NCBI GenBank assembly: GCA_030849075.1
Contig: JASAOO010003371.1
Span: forward strand, 1-48,618
Direction of reading: 5' to 3'
Length of the DNA stretch: 48,618 nt
Origin: Zelonia costaricensis
Lineage: Eukaryota; Euglenozoa; Kinetoplastea; Trypanosomatida; Trypanosomatidae
The position numbers and the translations under genes are program-made. Below the pieces are notes generated by a model, which was given only the letters and a program-made list of their open reading frames with translations, was not told the DNA's origin and made no database searches. This document shows, in pieces, positions 38,579 to 48,340 of the stretch. The number at the start of each line of letters is the position of its first letter. Position 1 is the first letter of the stretch.

Positions 38579-40753
38579 ATGTCCGCCACTGCCGAGAAAC
38601 CGCACCTCACTTTCTCGGAGCTTCAGCTGTCCGTCGATGTTGGCTTCTGGGAGCAGCTTCGGCTCTTGAAGCTAACCGAGTGGCGCCTCGATGAGCCGCA
38701 TGCCCCGCTGGTCGGCGTCCTGCGCGTCAACGTCTCGGACCGCGCACTCCTCGCCCCTCCCAACTTGGTGCACCTGGGGGCCACGGGCTTTCAGCGCAGC
38801 ACCCAGGCTGCTGGCACCCCAGTGGAGAGCGCGGCAGAGGTGGTGAGCGTGCACGTCCATGGCAGTGTGCAAAACTTCAACTTCGCGGAGGGCCTCAACA
38901 AGGTCGACTCCAAGAACGCGTTACTCGCCTTCGCCGCGCAGTGGATGCTGCAGCCAGCCGCGGCGTCCTACGCTAACCCCGCCGAGGAGACAGAGGCCTG
39001 GGCGTCGATCCCGTTTGCCGCGCTGTGCATGTTCACCTACGTGGACGCCAAGTCGTACCGCTTCTTCCATCGTGAGGCGTTCCCGTGCGTGGGGTTCGAC
39101 AGCCCCCTGCTCGTCGACGCCTTTACCGTGGGCGTCGTGCCGACGCTGCCCTTCTCGGCGGCGAATGCGGCAGCAATGCACTGCCACGCGGTGCAGCGGC
39201 TTCGCGACTTTCCGCAGCGCGGCTGCAATCCGTTTCTTGCTGTTGTCACGGGTGACACCGTCGAGTTCCACGCCCTTGCCCCCACCGCGCTGTCCGCCGT
39301 GCCGGACGCCAGCACAGCCGTTGTGTGTTTCTTCGACTTCTGCGACGCCGCGGGAAGCCTCGGGCTGCCGGCGCGCAACCTCGTCACCAGCCTACGCCTC
39401 GCCCTCCCCTCGCTCACCTCGCTTCGTCTGTACGCGCTGCGGACGGGCGGCCCCGAGAAGAGCGCCTTTGTGCGCCTCGCCTTCGACGCCGTCGACGGCG
39501 TGCTTGCGGCGTCTCTGCGCGGCCGGCTGTCGGCGGCGTCACCGGCTGACCTGGCCGCAGTGCAGTGGAGGGAGGAGTTTCCCACGCTGAAGGCGTCGGG
39601 ATGGCGCAAGAAGAAGGTGGAGGGCCTCGACCTTGGCGCCTTCATCAACCCCGTCCAACGCGCCGACGCGGACTCCCGCTTCAACCTGGAGCTGATGAAG
39701 TGGCGCGTGCTGCCGTCGCTGGAGCTGAATGGGATCGCGGGCTGCAAGGCACTGCTCCTTGGCACCGGCACCCTCGGGTGCAACGTGGCGCGCAACCTGC
39801 TCATGTGGGGCGTGCGCCACCTCACCTTCGTCGATCGCGGCCGTGTCTCCTTCTCGAACCTGGCGCGGCAGTCCCTCTTTAGCTTCGAGGCGGCAAAGGA
39901 GGGCCGGACGAAGGTGGACGCGGCGGCGGAGGCGGTGCGCGCGATTCTTCCGTCGGCCACGGTGCGGGCCGTGCCGCTGACCATTCACATGCCGGGCCAC
40001 CGCATCGATGTGTCCAAGGCAGGCGAGGCTCTCGACGACATCCACCGTCTGGAAGAGCTGATCGCGGAGAGTGACGTGGTGTTCCTCCTGACCGACTCCC
40101 GCGAGGCCCGCTGGCTACCCACCATCATCGCAGCGGCGGCTGGCACGCCAGTCCTCAACGTCGCGCTCGGCTTCGACACGTACGTTGTCATGCGCCACGG
40201 CGTCGTCGCGCCGGCGACCCGTCCGAGCGTCGTGGCCGGTGCGGCAGAGGATGGCGCCGCGCCGACGGCGCTTGGCTGCTACTTCTGCAGCGATGTCATC
40301 GCGCCGACGGACAGCCTGAGCCTCCGTGCGCTGGACGAGCAGTGCACCGTGACGCGGCCTGCGGTGTCGGCGATCGCCTCTGCTCTGGCGGTGGAGCTGA
40401 TGGCCGAGCTGTATCAGCACCCGAGCGGATTTCGCTGCCCTGCCTACCGCGACGCGGCTGCCGGTGCCGGCGACCAGGGCCGGTGTCGCCTCGGCGTCAT
40501 CCCGCAGCAAGTCCGCGGCAGTGTCTTCTCGCACACGATGCAGCACCTCTGCGGGGAGCGCAACCCCTTCTGCACGGCCTGCGCTGATGCTCTGCTGGAC
40601 GAGTACAAGCGGTCTGGCGCGGAGTTCCTCCTGCGCTGCGTCAATAGCCCACCCCTCATCGAGGAGGTCTGCGGCGTCAAGGCCCTGAAGGATAAGTGGG
40701 AGTGCGAAATGGCTGACGCGCGGTGGAGCTCTGACGAGGAGTGGGACGAGTGA
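38579..40753 (+). CDS. ATG7: ATG7, E1-like activating enzyme of autophagy
   Basis: A 724-residue E1 enzyme that activates ATG8 (and ATG12) with ATP and passes them to ATG3 or ATG10, in the cytosol. The N-terminal domain starts LTFSELQLSVDVGFWEQL. The adenylation domain has GTGTLGCNVARNLLMWG (GxGxxG at 395-400) and VDRGRVSFSNLARQSLF. The catalytic cysteine is C589 in LDEQCTVTRPAVS. Zinc-binding CxxC pairs are seen in CYFCSD and CTACAD. The C terminus is acidic (WSSDEEWDE), as in ATG7 proteins, where the tail binds ATG8. Length is normal (yeast 630, human 703). Start ATG at 38579 is in good context (gccaccATG). Confidence 0.96.
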   Translation: MSATAEKPHLTFSELQLSVDVGFWEQLRLLKLTEWRLDEPHAPLVGVLRVNVSDRALLAPPNLVHLGATGFQRSTQAAGTPVESAAEVVSVHVHGSVQNFNFAEGLNKVDSKNALLAFAAQWMLQPAAASYANPAEETEAWASIPFAALCMFTYVDAKSYRFFHREAFPCVGFDSPLLVDAFTVGVVPTLPFSAANAAAMHCHAVQRLRDFPQRGCNPFLAVVTGDTVEFHALAPTALSAVPDASTAVVCFFDFCDAAGSLGLPARNLVTSLRLALPSLTSLRLYALRTGGPEKSAFVRLAFDAVDGVLAASLRGRLSAASPADLAAVQWREEFPTLKASGWRKKKVEGLDLGAFINPVQRADADSRFNLELMKWRVLPSLELNGIAGCKALLLGTGTLGCNVARNLLMWGVRHLTFVDRGRVSFSNLARQSLFSFEAAKEGRTKVDAAAEAVRAILPSATVRAVPLTIHMPGHRIDVSKAGEALDDIHRLEELIAESDVVFLLTDSREARWLPTIIAAAAGTPVLNVALGFDTYVVMRHGVVAPATRPSVVAGAAEDGAAPTALGCYFCSDVIAPTDSLSLRALDEQCTVTRPAVSAIASALAVELMAELYQHPSGFRCPAYRDAAAGAGDQGRCRLGVIPQQVRGSVFSHTMQHLCGERNPFCTACADALLDEYKRSGAEFLLRCVNSPPLIEEVCGVKALKDKWECEMADARWSSDEEWDE

Positions 40754-40802
40754 TTGGCACCAACTACCGCCTTCGTCAGCGCAGCGTGGCGCCGCACACC
40801 CC

Positions 40803-40824
40803 AGCAGCAGCAGCTGCTGCTGCT
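40803..40824. repeat. Perfect 22-base CAG/CTG palindrome in the ATG7 3' flank
   Basis: Bases 40803-40824 read the same on both strands (AGC repeats meeting GCT repeats) and are followed by tttt. In RNA this would fold into a CAG:CUG hairpin about 50 bases after the ATG7 stop codon. Confidence 0.85.
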
Positions 40825-41372
40825 TTTCGTCATGGTATTGCTCGTTGCTTGCTTTCTCGTTGCGTATTCGTTGTGATGCTGGGTGCGCATCACGTTTTCT
40901 CCGTCTGCACCGTTGCCACCCGAGACACCCCCCAGCGCTCGTGCTGCCACGGGGCTCCTGTCGCTGCTTTGTGTAGTGGTGAGCTGGACGGAGGCCCCCG
41001 TCGTCGGTGCCAGCAGGCCTCTCTTAAAGAAGCAGTACCCCCCCCCTCGACAGCGCCGGCCTTGCGTGCGCTGCTGCGTACTCGACGAATGGGGTGCTGC
41101 GCGCTGAATGCGTCCTCGATGCCGTCACCCCACCCTCCACTCTACCCTCCGTGCACCTTCCACGGTCACGCCACCGCTTTGCTGCCTCCGACGCCACACC
41201 TCCGTGGCCGAAACGTTCCATGAAGTTGGCACGCACAAGCACACACGCACACGCACACACAGGTGCGGGAGGGCGGTCTTCCTCTTCAAGCACGTTATCA
41301 CAGCGTGCGGGTTATTTGCTTCAGCCGCATCAGCATCCGCGCCGCTGCTCACGTGGGACGGTGTGCCTTGTG

Positions 41373-41399
41373 TTTTTTTTTTCGGCCGCGCACATACAG
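41373..41399 (+). promoter_or_regulatory. Trans-splice acceptor of the LRR gene
   Basis: T10 at 41373-41382 followed by the first close AG (catacag, ending at 41399) nine bases before the ATG at 41408. This is a textbook trypanosomatid acceptor and decides the start of the next gene. Confidence 0.7.
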
Positions 41400-41407
41400 C
41401 GCTGGAA

Positions 41408-42499
41408 ATGCATGCAGCAGAGGTGCGCCGTACCCTGACGGACATCGCGCACTGTCATAGCGAGACCGTCGATCATGACCCGATGTGCACGTCAAGGATC
41501 GGGTGGCTACACCGGCTGCTGGGAAAGAGCCGGCGCAGTGCTCTGGCGCAGGTGATGAGCTACATGAAGCACTCGGCAAAGCTCACTCTGACGGCTGTAT
41601 CCCCAGTGGCGCGCTTGTACGCGGAGCTTGTCGCCGCGTCCGCTGCCCCTCTCCAGCTCCGCGTCAGCATCACCGGTACCGAGCCGCGACACTCTCTGTG
41701 CTGTTCGATGTCACGCACGAGGAGCTTGCGGGGTGGTGCGGCTCCGGCCCTGCAGTGCAGTGTGTGGTGGCTGGAGTGGTGTGGCCTGCCACTGCAGGCG
41801 GAAGGAGGCGAGGCTCTCGCGGCACTCCGCGAGGCGGCGCCGCAGTTGCTGGGCACGTTGCGCGCCATCAAGACGCTACCCACCACGCACGGTGTTCTGG
41901 CCCTTACGAAAGCGGAAATGCAGCAGCTGGAGGAGCTCGACTTCTACTGGGACCGCGTCTCCCTCGCCGATGCTCGTCCGCACGACTTGCCGCAACTGCG
42001 CAGGTTGACGGTGCGGCGGTGCACCACGAAGGCCCTCGCCTTCGTCTACGCGCTCACAGGGTTGACAGGGGTGGCACTGTGGGGCAGCAAGGCGGCGCCA
42101 ACCTTCGACGCCGACCGAGTCACTTCCGCACCAGGACTGCGGCGGCTACTGGTTTGCGCGATGCGGGTGCGAGGCCTTTATGCGATGCAGCGGTTCAGCG
42201 CCCTTACCGAACTACTTCTTCTAGACTGCCGCTCTCTTCGCAGCCTGGCAACGCTGGCGGCCGCGCCGCGGCTGCGCGCGCTGACCGTGTCCGAGAGCGA
42301 TGTGGACTCCGTGGACGGTCTTGACATGTGTGCCGCGCTGGAGTACCTCGATGTGCAGTGCTGCACTCACCTGACGAGTCTTGCAGGTGTCTCGGGTGCA
42401 CCACGGCTGCGTGTTGTGAAGGCTGCGCGCAGCGGGGTGACGAGTGTCGATGATGTGGAGGGGCCTGGGCTGCTTTTGGTGGACGGGCTCGGTGAGTAG
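41408..42499 (+). CDS. Leucine-rich-repeat protein of unknown function
   Basis: A 363-residue protein. After about 200 residues without clear repeats, the C-terminal half has leucine-rich repeats: LEELDFYWDRVSL, LRRLTVRRC, LTGVALWGS, LRRLLVCAM, LTELLLLDCRSL, LRALTVSES, LEYLDVQCC, LRVVKAARS, spaced about 22-25 residues. The pattern of LxxLxLxxC at several repeats resembles cysteine-containing LRRs. There is no signal peptide, membrane span or catalytic domain, so it is probably a cytosolic protein-binding scaffold. The start is fixed by the acceptor nine bases upstream; the open frame further up (from 41108) crosses that acceptor and would not be in the mRNA. No partner can be named. Confidence 0.75.
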   Translation: MHAAEVRRTLTDIAHCHSETVDHDPMCTSRIGWLHRLLGKSRRSALAQVMSYMKHSAKLTLTAVSPVARLYAELVAASAAPLQLRVSITGTEPRHSLCCSMSRTRSLRGGAAPALQCSVWWLEWCGLPLQAEGGEALAALREAAPQLLGTLRAIKTLPTTHGVLALTKAEMQQLEELDFYWDRVSLADARPHDLPQLRRLTVRRCTTKALAFVYALTGLTGVALWGSKAAPTFDADRVTSAPGLRRLLVCAMRVRGLYAMQRFSALTELLLLDCRSLRSLATLAAAPRLRALTVSESDVDSVDGLDMCAALEYLDVQCCTHLTSLAGVSGAPRLRVVKAARSGVTSVDDVEGPGLLLVDGLGE

Positions 42500-43809
42500 G
42501 GCACTCCGCGTCACTGCAGCTCCCGCGAGGGCGGGCCGCGGGCGGTTTCACAAGTGCGGGCACCCCGGGATGTTCCTTAGGGGAGGGGTGCGGAGGACGG
42601 GCCCTGCCCCGTCTTTTCTCCTGCTTCTCCTTTCGTCTCCCGAGCTGTCTGTGACAGCGCATGAAAGTGAAGAGTGCGTGCACCAGTCGCACTCTCCTGT
42701 GGGCAGGTGGTTGATGGTGGCGCACTTGCTCTGACTCCAAACTGCGACGAGAGCTCTGCTCGGCACAACGTTGCGCTTCAATACGCCGTCACTCGCGCAA
42801 GTGCCTGTGACAGGACGCCGACGCTGCTGCTCCTTCTCACCTGCCTCCCCGCACGCGCAGCTCATCAACCCTACCATGGGGCCTTCCCGCCTACCCACTT
42901 CGCGTGCATTGCGCCGGCCGCGGCGCGCCGCCACTGCTACAAATACCGGTGTTGTCGACGCTGCCGCGCTGCTGGAGGACACGCAGGGCAGCACGGTCAA
43001 GCCTGCCGTTTTCTCTCATTTCACCGAGTCGCGGACGGCAGAGCACGCGGCACTGCCCGATGGCGCTGACGGCGCTGCGCCACCCCCTGTCCGGCGTGCA
43101 GGGCAACAGCGACGGGTGCGGCTGACCGTCCGTCGCCAGCAGGAGGGGCGAGGCGCATACTAGGGGTCCCTCCAGGGCAGCTGTAAGCGAGTCCAGCACC
43201 GGGACGATGCTCTCACGCAGTAGGCGGCCTCCACAACACTGCTGAAAAGCCACAAGCAGAAGCATTAACGATGGCGCACGTGGTGGATGGGAGCACTGCT
43301 CTCTGCTCCGCGCAGTCCACCAAGTCGACTGCACTCAACAGAACATGCAGCGTTCCCCACGGTACTTGCGGCCGACAGCTTTTCCTTCCTCCCCTCGAAT
43401 CCCCCTTCTCCATCGCCCACGCCTACCTTAACTATCACATCTGCGCACCACGATCATCGCGCCGCATCACCTCCGAACTTCTCTCCTCCCAAACGCACTT
43501 CAAAGTTCACCGCACTTTAATCTTTTTTTTTTGTGTGTGTGTGCTGGCTACGCCTGTGCAAGACGCGGCACGCACGGCCCCCTCCACCCCCAGCCCGAGC
43601 TGGTTTCTTCGTTTCTGGTCCAGCGCGTGCTTGATCTTGGGCGTTCTCTTCTCTTGTTTGTTCTTCTTCTTCCCCACTTGAGAGCGGCCTTGGTTGATGT
43701 ACATGCTCAGAAGTCCTGCGACCTCACGCTCGACTCGATCCAGCGCTGGCATTGCGTTCCGCCTCCGTCACGCGTTCCTCCTCTTTGCTCCCCCCCTTCC
43801 GGCGCTGCA
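42500..43809. other. Intergenic region containing a possible small gene
   Basis: Pyrimidine-rich, with T9-10 at about 43524-43533 and many acceptor-like tracts. The only candidate gene is the 95-codon frame at 42876-43163, described separately. The last 100 bases before 43810 (cctcctctttgctcccccccttccgg) form the polypyrimidine tract for the glycosyltransferase. Confidence 0.55.
42876..43163 (+). CDS. Possible small hypothetical protein (95 residues)
   Basis: A 95-codon frame whose ATG is in ideal context (ctaccATGG) and follows a polypyrimidine tract and AG (ctccttctcacctgcctccc then cgcag) about 16 bases upstream. The product starts basic (MGPSRLPTSRALRRPRRAAT), then has an acidic and neutral middle (VVDAAALLEDTQGSTVKPAV) and an Arg-rich C terminus. 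No domain or family is recognised. The basic N terminus could be a mitochondrial presequence. Evidence is the start context only; it could be a chance frame in a GC-rich genome. Confidence 0.35.
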   Translation: MGPSRLPTSRALRRPRRAATATNTGVVDAAALLEDTQGSTVKPAVFSHFTESRTAEHAALPDGADGAAPPPVRRAGQQRRVRLTVRRQQEGRGAY

Positions 43810-45759
43810 ATGTGGAGGGCAGCTGCACGAGTGTTGCTTCACAGGAAGGTGGCAGGGTTCTGGGGCTCTCGATCAGGGCATCTTTTGTGCCTCACCGTCT
43901 TCGGCGTGGCGATGTTGATTATCCTGGTGAGCAACCCCATGCCACACTGTCGCCACCGTGGGCGTTCGACTGCTTCCACTCCCGAAATCCCGTTCAAGGC
44001 CCGGGCGTCCGCTTATCGACAGAAGGCCAAGTTTGTGACCGCCCTTCCCCACGGTGAGAAAAGTGCCAACGTAAAGGCCGACTTGAACGACACGCTCGCT
44101 GTATCGTCATTGCAGCGGGAGCCCCCATACAGCGTGCAGATCCGTGCGCGGCGTCAGGAGGCACTGGAGGAGGAGATCGATGAGTACCTCGTGATGCATG
44201 ACATTCACCGCAAGCGGCGCACCCGTGTGCGTTTTCTGATTGCCTCCAACAGGGTGGACTGGGACCTGTGCACCGCGCTTGGGTCCGCAGCAATGGCGGG
44301 CATCAGTGTTCCCGTGACGGGCTTTGGTGAGCCGTACTCGCACCTGGGCCGTTACAAGAAGTACGTCGAGTTTGCTGACCGCGAGGGCCTCGATGGCGAC
44401 GACATTGTGGTCCTCATGGACAGCGACGTCTTCTGGACCGGCGCAGACTTCGTGCCCTTCCTCAGCAAGTTCGCCCGCTTCTCGCCCGAGACGGAGGCCG
44501 ACCTCGACGTGGCGGCTGTCCGCGCGTGGGAGGACTACGGCGAGAAGAAGGCGNCGCTGTTCATGGAGGAGCTGCAGGCGCAGGCAGAGGCCACAAGCGA
44601 CGGCGCGCACACAAAGCGGCCGGCTATGCAGATGGCGCCCATGATCATCAACGGCGAGCAGTTCTGCTACTGGGGGCAGCATACGAAGGGTTTTCTCGGG
44701 TGCACGCTGTCCTACACCGTGATGGACCACCTGATTGAGGTGGCCCGCAACCACGTCTCGAGCTACGACATGAACAAGAACCTCGTGTTCATTGCGAAGA
44801 CCCGCGAGCGGGTGCGCAAGGATCTGGCCAAGGTGTTTTCGGGCGATAGTCGCTGGATGATGGATGACGTGTTGCGCCAGCCCAACGCGTCCTCGCCGTA
44901 CACGACGAAGGCGCAGCGCGACCTCAACGATCCCCTCTTCTACCACCCTTCTGTCGCCGGCGAAGTCAACCCGACGACGGTACTCAACGGCGGCCTGCAG
45001 GTGGCGCGGGTGTGGGCACTGCGGCGGTATGCTCAGATGATGAACGTATTCATGACGGTGGAGCAGCCACTGACGCAACTCGGGACGAGCGAGTGGGTGT
45101 GCGACCAGGGTGTGATGGGAGAGATCTACGTTCGAGCACGGCTCTTCGAGGTGCAACACAACCTGCTGTCCGGGCCGCCACCATCGGCGCGGACGCCGCC
45201 TGTGCAATACGACTCGCGCTTTGGGCCACCGGGGCTCATCGGTGTAGAGCGGCGGTCGGAAATGGCGGCGTTCGCCTACATGCTGGATGAATCCACGAAG
45301 GTGCTCCACCACAGCGCGTACCTGAACGACCACTTTCCCGTGCGCCGTGGGTCGGGGGCCAACACCAACGAGGCGCGGCGTGGCAGCGACAACCCGAACG
45401 AGGAGCGGTTGGCCACTCTTTCCGCAACCCGCGGCGGTGCCCTCGTCACGCCGCCGCTGCTGTGGCGGTCAGGCACGCGGGATGACCGGGCCAGGGGCTA
45501 CGTGAACACGGCCGAAGACGACCCCGATGTCGTTCACCCCGCGTTCATACACTACGCTGGCGGAGGCAGAATCAGGCGCTTTACCGCGCAGCGCCACCTC
45601 TTCTCCTGGCTGGTCGCCGCGCGCCACGACCGGCGGGCCAGGCAGGCGTTCGACAAGGTGCTGCGTGAGGAGCTCGTCGAGTTGTGGTACGAGAAGGAGC
45701 GCGTCTACGTCGACTACTTGCGCATGTGCAAGGACCCGACTCTGCTGCCGCTCTCGTGA
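43810..45759 (+). CDS. Type II membrane glycosyltransferase, PLOD/GT25-like
   Basis: A 649-residue protein with a short basic cytosolic tail, one signal-anchor span at about 23-42 (HLLCLTVFGVAMLIILV) and a large lumenal domain, the layout of Golgi or ER glycosyltransferases. The GT-A signature is VVLMDSDVFW with the metal-binding DSD at 204-206. Further matches to the PLOD/procollagen galactosyltransferase pattern are TVLNGGLQVARVWALRRY (usual LNSG block), a later CDQGVMGEIY (usual DDQ block) and VHPAFIHYAGGG (usual H.NG end). Donor and acceptor sugars are unknown; surface glycoconjugates are a reasonable guess. Base 44554 is N, so one residue (codon ncg) is undetermined. The ATG at 43810 directly follows a polypyrimidine tract; the upstream frame from 43531 is unsupported. 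Confidence 0.75.
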   Translation: MWRAAARVLLHRKVAGFWGSRSGHLLCLTVFGVAMLIILVSNPMPHCRHRGRSTASTPEIPFKARASAYRQKAKFVTALPHGEKSANVKADLNDTLAVSSLQREPPYSVQIRARRQEALEEEIDEYLVMHDIHRKRRTRVRFLIASNRVDWDLCTALGSAAMAGISVPVTGFGEPYSHLGRYKKYVEFADREGLDGDDIVVLMDSDVFWTGADFVPFLSKFARFSPETEADLDVAAVRAWEDYGEKKAXLFMEELQAQAEATSDGAHTKRPAMQMAPMIINGEQFCYWGQHTKGFLGCTLSYTVMDHLIEVARNHVSSYDMNKNLVFIAKTRERVRKDLAKVFSGDSRWMMDDVLRQPNASSPYTTKAQRDLNDPLFYHPSVAGEVNPTTVLNGGLQVARVWALRRYAQMMNVFMTVEQPLTQLGTSEWVCDQGVMGEIYVRARLFEVQHNLLSGPPPSARTPPVQYDSRFGPPGLIGVERRSEMAAFAYMLDESTKVLHHSAYLNDHFPVRRGSGANTNEARRGSDNPNEERLATLSATRGGALVTPPLLWRSGTRDDRARGYVNTAEDDPDVVHPAFIHYAGGGRIRRFTAQRHLFSWLVAARHDRRARQAFDKVLREELVELWYEKERVYVDYLRMCKDPTLLPLS

Positions 45760-46020
45760 TGGAAGGTCCGCTGCAGTGCACACTTTCGTCGGCGCTGCGC
45801 AGCTGAGGCCAGCCATCGCGCACGCACCGCCGAGACGTCTCCTGAGAGGAGTCTCTGGTCACTTTGGCATCGTGCACTTGCGCTGCCTGACGCCTCGTTT
45901 GCACGGGTCACGTCGAGCCACCGTGGTGGAACTCCCATGCACGGTGGCAGCTTTGCAGGTGCCTGTGAAGGACATGCTTCCTCTCGCCGACCTCCACGCG
46001 CTTTGTCCACGGACCGCTCA

Positions 46021-46044
46021 TTTTTTTTTTTTTTTGGGGGGGGG
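46021..46044. repeat. T15G9 double homopolymer
   Basis: Fifteen T directly followed by nine G, then ttgtctctttcag, which looks like a splice acceptor (AG at 46056-46057). Exact lengths are sequencing-sensitive. Confidence 0.85.
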
Positions 46045-47117
46045 TTGTCTCTTTCAGCTCTTTGATGGCACGAGTAGGAGTGCGACTGTGCCAGACCACT
46101 CGGAGCAGCCCCTCTTAGCGGGATGCGCTGCGCAGTGCACACTGCTCCCACTGCTTGTGAGTGTCACAGGCAGGGGTGAGGACAGAGACACCTGCCACCT
46201 CCTGACTAGCACGACAGTCTAGTCGCGTGTCAGCGGAGTGGTGCCGTGCTACCTGCCCGAGTGTTCCGCTTTCGCACCACTCTCTGTGTTCTCAACGCCA
46301 CACGGGGCCACCCTGACTACTACTCCGTGGCCGGCTCTCTCTCTTCTCCGGCTTGTTTGACCCTTCGCTGCTACTCTTCTCGGTGAGGGGCGCAAGCCCG
46401 ATTTTCATGCTACGCCACGTCCCTCCGTCCTGATGCTCTTGAATTGGCGTCCTTCTTCTCGTCTTATCATCGTTTGCGATGCGTTGGAGCGCTCTTGCGT
46501 TCTCTTTCACTCCAGCTCGCTTCTTCCCCTGTGCGCTCTCGCTGGGGCGTGCTTCCGACTCTCCGCACTTACCCGCGCGTGTTCTCGCTTTTTCGTTTTC
46601 TTCTGCCTTCGAATGCTGCGGCTTTCGGGCTCCCGCTGACGCCTTCAACACCGCCACGGACAGACCCTCTCCGGCCCAATGCGCAACTCAACGCCCCTCG
46701 CAGGCGCCTTGCACTTGTCGGCCGGAAGGCGGCAGTGCCTGCGAGGCGAGGGCTGCCGATGCAGCGCTCAATGGCCGAGTGATGGTTTTCTTTCGCTGGC
46801 GTGATGTTTAGAGCTGGAAGGGAGCCGTTTTTGTTTAGTGCCGACTCGCAGGCCAATAGCTGCGTCACACCAAGGTTGATCTGAGGCGCCGGACAGGCCT
46901 CACTCAGCTCTCATTCACGAGGTCTCCACTGTACCGGTGCCCGGCGCTTTTCGCTTGCCCTGAAGGTTGCACTGCGCTCTCCTCTCTGCACAGAAGTCTG
47001 TTTTCGTGTTGCGCCGAGTGCGGCAAATGTGGCTCGGCCGGCTCAGCCGCACGGGGTGACCGGTGCAAAGCGGACGTGTGGGGGTGGGGTGGGGAGTGCA
47101 AGCACCGGGATGCTGTC

Positions 47118-47130
47118 TTTTTTTTTTTTT
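47118..47130. repeat. T13 homopolymer
   Basis: Run of 13 T followed by attgtgtttcacc; may act as a polypyrimidine tract. Confidence 0.85.
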
Positions 47131-47648
47131 ATTGTGTTTCACCTGCGCGAACATGTGCCTTGCACGTCACTCAATGGGAGCCGGGGCAATGCGCGAGTTG
47201 CCTAACGTGCGCTCGAGTACTTAGCAAGCGCAGTGTCGGAGAGCTTCTCGCTCTCTGTGAGTACGTAGTGTGTGTGTGTGTGTGCCGGGCATAAAAGAAA
47301 AGATGCGCAGTGCAGAGCGCCGCGAAGAAGAAAGATGGGGATGGGAGTCCCAAACAGCGGCGCACTGCGTTGTGGCGAATTGCTCAGGCTCTTGAGACCG
47401 TTTGCATTGTCACTGTTTTTGTTGTTCGTTACGCCACAGTCGTGTGTCTAAGTTGCGTGTGTGCGGCTCCTATTTGAGCGGCTGTTTCTAGCTTTTGTCA
47501 TGACACATTTGTGCGACGACTCCGCTCCGTCGGCTGTCTGTGACAAGACACGCGTGTCCCCTCAACTCCGTCGAGCGCACAGGAAACGCGCGTGGGGCCC
47601 TCGATTTGCTGGGTCGTCTCTGTGCCTCCTCGCACACGCCCCGCCCCG

Positions 47649-47662
47649 CCCCCCCCCCCCCC
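47649..47662. repeat. C14 homopolymer
   Basis: Run of 14 C in the gene-free stretch upstream of the truncated helicase. Confidence 0.85.
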
Positions 47663-47895
47663 GCACAAACTGGGTCGATGCACTACGGAGACGTAAATGT
47701 GAACTACGCGAAATGATGCGTTTCCGTGCAGCCCTGCATCACCGCCAAACACGAAACAAGCGAAAAGAGGAAAGCTAACGGGTAGAACGGAGAGGATGCC
47801 TTACTACGAGGGTCGGGAAGGCAGAAGGGAACTGGGCTGAGTCGGACTCCATGCAGGCGCTGCGGCACGTGAAGCCGCTGCCGTCTGCGTTGCCG

Positions 47896-47942
47896 TTCTC
47901 TTCCCTCCTACCGTCTCTTCGGTGTTCACATTGGGTTTGTAG
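47896..47942 (+). promoter_or_regulatory. Acceptor-like polypyrimidine tract
   Basis: The plus strand is pyrimidine-rich at 47896-47920 and reaches AG at 47941-47942. It resembles a trans-splice acceptor and is the closest one upstream of the helicase fragment, though no helicase start codon follows it. Confidence 0.4.
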
Positions 47943-48340
47943 AAAGAGCGCCGTATGGCGCACCAAGCAGGGGGCGCGTTCGGCGAACATGGATTCGCAC
48001 CTTTATCCATTTTGTGCAGCTCGTGGCGGGCAAACTTGCTCTTCTCTTATTCGTGCGCCCTTCCCCGTTTTGCACATGTGAAGGCGCTCTTGCGCAGCGG
48101 TCGTGTGGTGTGCACAGCGTCCTCGTTGCGCCACGGGTGCAGTCCACTGGACCAGCATCTCGCACCGTATCCTGCTGCTGGCGCTTCACCTGTGGCAGCA
48201 TTCGCGTCGGGACTGCACTGCAGACGCTCCCGGCCCCCATCACCATCACCACGGCACATACACACACGCACACAAACATACACAGGCATACAGAAGTAAA
48301 CATACAACGGGGGCCGTGTCATGGCGTCCTACGTCAGCGT

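Larger units (their letters stand above)
40754..41407. other. Intergenic region between ATG7 and the LRR gene
   Basis: Contains a CAG/CTG palindrome just after the ATG7 stop, a C8 run near 41038-41046, CA-rich sequence at 41235-41262 and the splice acceptor of the next gene. No coding frame is supported. Confidence 0.6.
45760..48340. other. 2.6-kb region without a supported gene
   Basis: The longest gene-free stretch in the window. It holds T15G9 at 46021-46044, T13 at 47118-47130, C14 at 47649-47662, a GT run at about 47267-47284 and CA-rich sequence at 48258-48290. There are at least three acceptor-like tracts: 46045-46057, 46590-46612 and 47896-47942. Small frames after them (for example 47955-48299) are unlike proteins. 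No part encodes the missing N-terminal half of the helicase at the right edge. Confidence 0.6.

Noticed and set aside
46444..46782. Plus-strand frame of 112 codons, and overlapping ones nearby, in the gene-free stretch
   Set aside because: Three overlapping frames compete, none has a clear domain, and the sequence is pyrimidine-rich UTR-like DNA.
47955..48299. Plus-strand frame of 114 codons after an acceptor-like tract
   Set aside because: Its C-terminal part is CA-repeat-derived (His/Thr-rich), it is out of frame with the helicase and contains no helicase motif.
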